Source: Coniferiporia sulphurascens (lineage: Eukaryota; Basidiomycota; Agaricomycetes; Hymenochaetales; Hymenochaetaceae). Taken from it: 64,000 bases of DNA. Shown here in pieces: positions 57,215 to 64,000 of this stretch. The stretch lies in NCBI GenBank assembly GCA_002794785.1, contig NBBA01000007.1:806001-870000 (forward strand), in the 5' to 3' direction. The translations under genes were made by a program, and so were the position numbers. Numbering within the stretch: position 1 is the first letter of the stretch; each line of letters opens with the position of its first letter. Below the pieces are notes generated by a model. That model was not told where the DNA came from. It did not search any database and saw only the letters and a program-made list of their open reading frames with translations.

Positions 57215-58565
57215 ATCACCGAAAGGAAAGTATACAATGTTATTTCCGTCAAACTTCCGAGTCACCTTGAGTCCTTCAATATGGCCTTGAATTGTGACTC
57301 CAGGGTAAGCCTCTCGTAATAATTGCAATTGAACAGACTAGCCAATAAGAATGTCTCAGATAAACACCGCCCATACGTTATCATGTACGAAACACGGCCT
57401 TCGAGGCCTCTTAGTTCGTAAGCATCAAACAATCAAAGCGCATTGAGATTAGGACATAGTCCGACAATCACGCCGATGTCGACATCGACATCGAGATCAA
57501 CCTCAATGGTTAGGGCGCATACAAAAGCCTCCGAAAAATGGTGAGAAGAAAACCGGAGTTCCTGTAAAGCGGGGAGGTACTGGAGAGCGGAGATACTGTA
57601 AGTCCGTCTTCGTGTACATCATCTTCCATTAGCTCAAAAAATGTTAGTGGTGAGGGAGAACGGAGCAAGCGTTCGAAAAACATTTGCCTGACACCCATGT
57701 TATCAGATGATTGACTCAACACCTTCAGGTCTGGAAGTGTTAAGCGATCCAAAATCATGAGCCTTGAGATAGATGATACGCAGCTGCAGTGGGGAAGTAT
57801 TGACATTAATCCTTGCAGGCTGGCTTCCGGACTCTCCCACTTTTCGTCATTGAATTTCCCATTGAATCTTCTTAAATTCGGGGCAACCTGTAACAACTTC
57901 AAACATATCTCCGTGTCTTTCAATTGCGTGGAAGTGTCATGGAAGCTAACACCGAGAGTATAGGATCTGGATGGGGGCAGCGCCAACCTCGAGCTCGAAT
58001 GTCCCACAAGGGTTCAGACATTTCAGATGCTTGGTAGACGAAATATCAATACGTATGCGGACCTGCGGCCCTTCAGGTGATGTGAAGGTCTACTCCAAGA
58101 ACATCATCGTGGGAAAATCAAGCACGTTCATCTTTTGAAGGGAGACGGACATCAATACTTTGAACAGTACATATAGAGCGAGACGTCTTCCCAGCGTTTC
58201 TGGTGGGTGAGCATGGATACATCTATGTTCTCAGAAACGGGATATGCCAACCTTTCGCATTCGTCACTGAACGCAACAGCAGTTTTTGCGCACAGATGAA
58301 AGTTATGCGACCTTTGGAGCCAAGTATGCAACGCTTCCTTTGTGTTCGACTTCCGCCCGTAGTAGGAAGCGCGCAAATAAGACCACAGGATTCAGGACGA
58401 AAGAGCGATCTTGCGCCAGTTACGGCAGGTGCGCGACACGTTCACCGGGGATTAAAGAATAGTAGATAGGGCCGAAGGCTTGTCAGATAAAGATTCCATA
58501 AAAATAATTCGGAGAATATCCGAGGGAAACCGCTTCATGGAAAGTGGCCCGACGAGTCTACGCAT
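57215..58565 (-). pseudogene. F-box/LRR-like protein, copy c, heavily decayed
   Basis: Homologous to copies a and b. The start MRRLVGPLSMKRFPSDILRI matches MYRLVKPHPV..LPQEIL of copy a. Then come an in-frame TAA where a has the LLQAP segment, a TGA in LSSGVLW, and AS(Y)YGRKSNTKEALHTWLQRS. Later parts are DTEICLKLLQVAPNLRRFNGKF and a Val/Asp repeat followed by GLCPNLNAL and a TGA, again at the tryptophan of copy a. The end keeps ELRGLE, and after a frameshift GLK..FDGNNIVYFPFGD. At least four disabling changes make it clearly dead. It lies about 26 kb from copies a and b and next to element A copy 3. Confidence 0.85.
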
Positions 58566-58997
58566 AAAGTTAATCGTAACGCAGAATGAAAAATAAAAGA
58601 AGAAAAGCCATGCAACGCATCACGAGTATCCATGACGTGGACTCCAGCAGGCCATGTTGCGAGATAGTTGAGGGACTTCTTGTACCTTTATCTCCACAAA
58701 GATTACTCCCATGGGTGACAGTAATTTGTAGTACTAAAGACCGCGTGCCTATCGCGTTATGAAAAGGTTGGTCCTATACCCCCAAGTTCATTCAACATAC
58801 GAGTCACTTCCTATGCAATGAATAAAAAGTACAAATGGCGAAAAGGAACATCAGCCTCAGGTAGTTTCACCCTTTGACCTCTAACCACCATCATCTCACC
58901 CAGTACACATCCACTCACACCACCCCTAAACTCCCTGGGTTAACCACCCACACCAGTCCTCACTCACAGTAGACATCTGTCGAGCTGTTTTACAGCC

Positions 58998-59799
58998 TTG
59001 TTCACCATTCCACTCCCCCTTTTCCCCATTCCCCCATGCCCCCTTCTATTCCTTCACCTCCCAGTGCCAAACTTCAAAACTGATACCACATATGAACCTT
59101 TCAACCTTGTTGACGAAAATCAGCACATACTAGACTGGGCCATACACCAGTACAAACTACAGGTCATCAGCATCATTGAACAACCACATAATTCATGGCA
59201 CATCCTCCTCTACCAGGAACACCTCAGCTTTTATGGCCCATGCTTGGACTTAACATCAGTCCTCCTACAATTTGGAGTCAACACCACACCTCATGGCAAC
59301 CTGCCCCTAGCCTTGTGCACACATGCCACTCCAATTGCTGTCACATCACACCTTCTTAAAATCTATGCACATTGTGGTAGATGATGAGGTGCAGTGGTGA
59401 GATTGAGGCGAAGGTGGGTTATCAGTGTAAACCGATGTATTTCATGGTAGAGACCAGCTCTCCTTATATACATCTATTGTGAGCTACTTATACTATAACT
59501 ATCATAGCTCCTATTCGTATGGCATTATCATTGCGTTATCGTTCACTTAGTAAGGTGGTTGTTCATATGACCACCTTTATATTTAGTACATTCGTTATAT
59601 TTATTTAATACACCTCTCAGAGTCACAAATATCGGACATTAAACAATTCAAATCCCATCAATCCTCACATCATAAAAAATCAATTAATTTTTCCCACCTT
59701 ATGCAATCAATATCAGTCATCATAGAATCCATAAAACCGCCACCCCCTCCTGCTAAATTTGTTATTCCAATTCCTATCCCACCTGACAAAATTACTTAA
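58998..59799 (+). pseudogene. Element A open frame, copy 3, interrupted by an insertion
   Basis: It matches copies 1 and 2 up to the insertion point at 59352. There the inserted DNA brings in LLKIYAHCGR and a stop. After the insert the frame resumes (SQISDIKQFKSH) and runs without error to the same PPDKIT end at 59799. The frame on both sides was intact when the insertion occurred. Confidence 0.7.
59353..59609. mobile_element. 257-bp insertion with 5-bp target duplication, solo-LTR-like or MITE-like
   Basis: The segment is absent from element A copies 1 and 2 and is flanked by ACACC on both sides (59348-59352 and 59610-59614). It is AT-rich with a TATA-like block (CTTATATACATCT) near 59464. 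I see no clear terminal inverted repeat. A TGTGG..ATACA segment within it resembles LTR ends, but its borders do not match the 5-bp duplication exactly, so the class is uncertain. Confidence 0.6.
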
Positions 59800-59980
59800 A
59801 CACTTCCAATCCACAAACCTCATATCATTCAACAGTTAAAATCCAGACACTTTATACCTTGTTAACCTCCTCTTGCCCAATACTTCAGATGGTCTCACAT
59901 CTGTGTCTTTTACTTTGTAATGTAGTGGTATATAAATGCAGAATTTAAAAAAAAAAAAAAAAAAAAGCCTCAGGTAGTTT

Positions 59981-60290
59981 GAGGCCCAGAAGGCCTTTTG
60001 TGAGTCTAATAATCACCTTTTTAGTCTGTGAATCGACACAAATAGTATAAAGTCGATTTGAAAGACAGTCATTGATGGTGAAAACTCAAAGTCGCATAGT
60101 GAAAGGTTAGTAACAGGGCGCCGGTCCCCGGATTCAAAGACGGGGAAGTCGTAAGAGAGCATACGTAAAATAAATGTAACATTTACGTAAGCGGGACCTG
60201 ACGTGGGGCGGTGAGTACCGGTTTGGAAGTCAGCGACGACGACGCGAGGCGCAGTAACACACTCCCGCACGACACCACAACGATCTCATA
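59981..60290. other. Promoter and leader region of the synaptobrevin gene
   Basis: 310 bp between element A copy 3 and the synaptobrevin ATG. No other gene. The element stands close enough to influence expression. Confidence 0.5.
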
Positions 60291-61142
60291 ATGGACAACG
60301 ACGGTGAGCAAAACTCTTCAATTTGGCGAGAAGGTGCTCTGACTGACGAACGTCTTTCTGTATCTAACAGGCAGGTGAGGGACACTGACGACGAAGGCAC
60401 TCATAACGAACAACCAAGTTGACTTCGTCTTCCAGATACGACCCTTACCAACCCCGAGTAGGCGGCAGCAGCGGTGGCGGAAATGACGGTGCTCCCTCGG
60501 GCAATGCCAAGATTGACCGGCTCAAGGCGGAGGTGACAGGAGCCCAGGAGATTATGCACAAGAACATTGAGTCCGTGTTGGAGCGCGGCGACACGCTGTC
60601 AAGCTTGCAGGACAAGACCGGTGAGCACTGTTTCTCTTTGAAAGCCAATTTTCTTCTTCGCCTCAGTGCTATGGGCGATGAGTCGCTCTTGTTCAATTGG
60701 GGTTGAAAGTCTTGGCTGGCTGTATACCCGCAGCATTTTGAGACGGGTGTTGAAAGATGGCAAGACGACTAATTACTGACGTTATATCGTTCAGATGGCT
60801 TGGCGGTTTCCGCACAAAACTTTAGGCGAGGTGCTAACAAAGTGCGGAAGGTACGTTTCTGAGACGTCTCCATTTAACAGCGTTTCGCTAATACCTTTTC
60901 GCTTTTCATTAGAATATGTGGTAAGCCTGACGATATGACATTTTTGGAAGACGTGTCTCACTACGATTACTTGTCCTGCACAGGTGGAAAGACATGAAGG
61001 TTCGTACGAAGTGTCCTATTCACTTCTTTGCACTCGTCTATGATCCTGACCACTGCATTTTTAGATGCGGATTATAATTGGCGTGGCCGTGGTCATCATC
61101 CTTATTATTATAATAGTCCCAATTGTCAAGGCTGTCAAGTAA
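60291..61142 (+). CDS. SNC1: Synaptobrevin-type v-SNARE, seven exons including 4-nt and 8-nt microexons
   Basis: An R-SNARE on secretory vesicles that pairs with plasma-membrane syntaxin/SNAP-25 homologues in exocytosis. Exons are 60291-60303, 60371-60374, 60436-60620, 60795-60850, 60913-60920, 60984-60999 and 61065-61142 (360 nt, 119 aa). A short Gly/Ser/Pro-rich head precedes the SNARE helix (about residues 30-90). The zero-layer arginine is in ESVLERGDTLS (Arg56). KVRKNMWWKDMK and a C-terminal transmembrane anchor (IIIGVAVVIILIIIIVPIV) follow. The tiny second exon (GCAG) is inferred: exon 1 leaves one base and exon 3 needs it plus two more to read GGC AGA TAC. Both surrounding introns (67 and 61 bp) have good GT..AG ends. 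Confidence 0.93.
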
Positions 61143-61989
61143 GACGGGGTTAGATGGTCCGCGTCTTTGTCGGCACACTGTACATAGTACGACCGTACTC
61201 GCTCCTACCGTCCGGTTTGTCCGTCCAATGTGCCGTCGGGCGTCGTGCCTATGCGTTTAGTATGGTTTAGTTGGAAACCCGTTTCCTAAAGATGATGTAG
61301 GGAGCCGGGAAGGATTTCTGTTCTGCTATGTTAGCTTTGTGTTAAGGACTTTATTATTGTTGGCTCTTGTCATGTTTCCTTTTCTATATTCTTTGTGTAT
61401 TGTCTTGTTATTATGAGTGAAAAAGCTTGTTGATTTCCGCTTGGTCCAAACACGGCATACTCTGCCTCAAAACATGATGAACACGCGTACGGACGGTGGT
61501 TAGGGCGCATCTTTCGCTGCGTGTACCTCACGGTCCTCACCGGAACCGGCTACAGTAGCACTCCTTGGGTCGCCGGTCGCCTTTTCACCTTAAGCGAGAA
61601 TCACTCTCGAAGTATCGGGCGTTTGTTGGTCCACTATTTGGATGTGGATTTTGACTTCACCTCGGAGTGCAAGCACAGCTTCCGACTAAAGGCTACAAAA
61701 CGGCTCTGTATCAATAACTCTGTGGTTATGTGGGTACACATAGTTGCATACTGCTGTAACCGTCCTCTCGGATAGTGCTGTGCGACAAGTTTGTCCAGGT
61801 TAAACGATCAAGTCCGCCTTAGCCCGCAGCATGTGGTTATCGTCAAGGCTGGTCCTGTGAAGGTCCGCCTAAGCCCGCAGAGAAGTAGGCGACTTTCAAA
61901 GTTCGCGAACCAGCCAGAAGAGCACACACAACTTGAACTAGTGACTTTTCCCATCTCGTATCAAAGCTCCCCCATCCAGCACTGAGCAT
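61143..61989. other. Intergenic with a short direct repeat
   Basis: It contains the synaptobrevin 3' flank and the promoter of the next gene. An 18-bp near-perfect direct repeat, gtccgcctWagcccgcag, occurs at 61812-61829 and 61863-61880. No gene recognised. Confidence 0.55.
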
Positions 61990-63594
61990 ATGTACGAAAC
62001 CTCTCTCTTTTATTATGCGGTGCTATTCGCTGGGCTACTGCAGTTTGTGAAGGGCCAGCAAGTGGCGTTCAACTGGACTGGACAGGTAACTCTTCGTCTG
62101 TTGACGAACATCAAAACATTTTGACACCTGAGGTTGGTTAGACAGTTTCGGATGCTGGACCATCTGAATGCGAATCCATTCCGATAAATGTCTTGCCTCT
62201 GACCTCGAACTCGACGCTCGAAGCGGTTTCCCCGTTTTACATGCTTTCGTTTGAGCTGGGCGGCATTGGCATGTCCGATTTCTTGGGTGCGGACCCATCA
62301 AATTTGACATGGTTAGTGCGCCACCCACAAGGTAGTTCGATCGAATGTTGTACTCCATTACTGGCCATTAAACAGTCTTATTCATAGGAACAACAATCCT
62401 GTTGTATGTGGTCGACTCAATGGGAAACATGGGCGCACTCGGTGAGAGTGCCGTGCAAAGTAGGACTAAAGTCTTAGTGTTTTATCGACAACGATTTACG
62501 AGTTGCCCCCCAGGTGGAAATACGACAAACTGTCACCCAACGCAGCAAACGTCTCCCATAAAGGTTACCACAGATATCTCGCAGGTGGCTACGTGCGACA
62601 AACTCACCGCCAGTATAACTGGTGGCGTCAAGCCATATACTATGACCACCATATCGATCAGTAACACCACGAACTTCACGCTCAATGCGAACGATGACCA
62701 ATTCACATATGTCGACCGATCAAGTCCGGGGGACGGTTTTATAAGTCTGTACTTGCTTTTTCCACTTCAATGGGATTTTTGACTCATAGATTACCGTTTA
62801 AAAGTCGCTGCTTCTGACTCGTAAGCTCACCTTCGTCTCATCAGTCCATCTCTCTGATATGTCCCGTACAAAGAACCGGACAATGGGCGATCGGTACGAA
62901 CCTTATAAGCTCGATTGGGTCCACGGATACCTCCTGTCCGGGGGAGCAGTCCATCGGAAGTCAATCAAACTCGACCTCACCGAACGCTAGCCCGGATCCA
63001 GTTAGAAGTGTTTCTTCTAACAAGGGACCTATAATCGGAGGGGTTATCGCTGGCGTCGTTGTGCTCCTCGCGTCAATCGGGCTCATTCTTTATTTCCACT
63101 CTAAACGTCGAAATGAGAAATTATCCGCGACCAATCGTAGAGCAGTTTTTGACGAAGACGATGTCTCGCCGTACGTCCTACAAGCCGATCTACAGATGCG
63201 GAATGTATTCCCGTCGACGTATGCAGCATCAACTTCCGTAACGGACCAAGGATCTGACTCCCCGCTGCTCCGCGATCCTCATCAGCCCATGAGGGTCCCT
63301 ACGGCAATGACCGTCGGAGGTATCGTGTCGACGTCAGGAAGTATCTACGCTGGCGAAATCAACTCGGGTGGGGCGCCCGCTAATTATTTGTCTTCGCGCA
63401 GCTCCTCCCCTGAGCAAATGGCGAGTGGAAGCGTGGTACCCCCGATGGCCGAGAAGCAGCGTCTGGCGCAGGAAAGGGCGAGGGAACAGACAAAGCGATC
63501 GACCCTTGTGCAACACGAAGACGCTGAAGATTTGGTGGACTTGCCTCCGGTGTATCGGGAACGGAATGTCGCTTCCGGAAGTTCGAGAAGTTGA
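61990..63594 (+). CDS. Single-pass membrane protein with secreted ectodomain, unknown function
   Basis: Exons are 61990-62085, 62142-62331, 62388-62744, 62805-62820 (16 nt) and 62874-63594 (1380 nt, 459 aa, in phase throughout). A signal peptide covers about residues 1-22 (LFYYAVLFAGLLQFVKG). The ectodomain has several N-glycosylation sequons (NWT, NST, NLT, NTT, NFT) and the two-part fold seen in a large Agaricomycete family. A Ser/Asn-rich stalk is followed by a glycine-rich TM helix at about 272-294 (GPIIGGVIAGVVVLLASIG) and the stop-transfer HSKRR. The cytosolic tail (about 160 residues) is Ser/Pro-rich and ends with LVDLPPVYRE, where PPVY is a possible WW-domain or NEDD4/Rsp5-binding PY motif. 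I know no proven function for this family. Confidence 0.88.
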
Positions 63595-64000
63595 TGAACG
63601 GCGGGACCCGCGATGATTTTTTCATCTCTTTTTTCATTTCCTATCGAAGGAACATTTTGACAGTAATGGCATTAGCTTTGGTATTTATTGCGAAGTAGTG
63701 ACTACTATTTACTTCCTCCTATGTCTAAACAACTCTTAATACGCTTATTGCGCCTGGCCCGTCGCTTCCATTGACTACTTCATTTTACATCTAAATGTTG
63801 CTGTCTCCGTTTGTTCGTGGCGCCTTGAGAATGTGGGACCGCCAATTAATGCCATAGGTTTCTCGGACTACATACAGTAAAGTAGCCTACGACGGTATTA
63901 TGTAACACGTTTGGATCATTTGGCACGTGGCTTCACACAAAATCGCATAAACCGCCTTATGTAAGCAGAGTTACATGAACACCTGCCAGTGCAGAAAGCT
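63595..64000. other. 3' flank at the window edge
   Basis: No gene recognised in the last 406 bp. Confidence 0.5.

Larger units (their letters stand above)
58868..59966 (+). mobile_element. Element A copy 3: poly(A) retroelement with 14-bp target duplication and nested insert
   Basis: The 1099-bp copy ends in about 20 A residues and is flanked by perfect repeats gcctcaggtagttt at 58854-58867 and 59967-59980. Removing the nested 257-bp insert and its 5-bp duplication leaves 837 bp, almost the length of copy 2. The 5' end starts at the same CCTTTGACCTCTAACCACC block. Confidence 0.9.

Noticed and set aside
59373..59611. Exact solo LTR with TGTGG..ATACA borders
   Set aside because: The flanks of that interval do not duplicate; the 5-bp ACACC duplication fits the wider 59353-59609 interval instead.
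1..64000. CRISPR array, operons or Shine-Dalgarno sites
   Set aside because: The window is eukaryotic by introns and gene content; no regularly spaced repeat with unique spacers was seen.

Overview
The window looks like nuclear DNA of a filamentous basidiomycete, most likely an Agaricomycete. Genes are dense in short introns (mostly 50-70 bp, GT..AG). Several families are typical of mushroom-forming fungi: a C2/NACHT/WD40 NLR-like protein, diverged F-box proteins, a single-pass glycine-rich-TM surface protein and an ACS-type MFS permease. Housekeeping genes are recognisable: glycyl-tRNA synthetase, transaldolase, ribosomal protein eL24, synaptobrevin and a nuclear-type peroxiredoxin. Exon models were built by hand from reading-frame continuity, splice signals and remembered family sequence. 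Each multi-exon model called complete closes on a length divisible by three.

Layout. 1-3.6 kb: no recognised gene. 3.6-6.8 kb: GRS1 (-), ten exons, with a possible mitochondrial leader. 7.2-8.6 kb: a doubtful small ORF and the first copy of an undescribed poly(A) retroelement (element A). 8.8-10.2 kb: transaldolase (+), with element A in its promoter region. 12.0-16.3 kb: NLR-like gene (-), eleven exons, 1251 aa. 16.9-19.8 kb: a hypothetical gene whose proposed start codon lies in the target-site duplication of element A copy 2, then a second retroelement family (element B). 19.8-26.7 kb: about 7 kb without a recognisable gene. 26.7-28.0 kb: DOT5/BCP-type peroxiredoxin (-).

28.5-32.5 kb: two tandem, broken F-box-like genes. 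33.2-47.1 kb: a large inverted duplication, arms about 3.6 kb, spacer about 6.7 kb. Each arm carries a Ser/Thr kinase gene: the left copy is intact, the right one is frameshifted next to the catalytic loop. The spacer holds a convergent pair, an MFS permease (+) and a beta-propeller lactonase-like enzyme (-). 47.9 kb: tRNA-Thr(CGU). 48.6-54.4 kb: two further F-box-like genes. 55.5-56.1 kb: eL24, whose first coding exon is only the ATG. 57.2-58.6 kb: a third decayed member of the tandem F-box family. 58.9-60.0 kb: element A copy 3, itself interrupted by another insertion. 60.3-61.1 kb: synaptobrevin with 4-nt and 8-nt microexons. 62.0-63.6 kb: single-pass membrane protein.

The stable functions (translation, pentose-phosphate pathway, redox, vesicle fusion) sit among fast-evolving material: NLR, F-box family, inverted duplication and retroelements. 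The most notable unexplained items are element A (three copies with perfect 14-15 bp target duplications, a 179-codon frame kept open in all three, and a 5' head shared with element B) and the inverted duplication enclosing the permease/lactonase pair.
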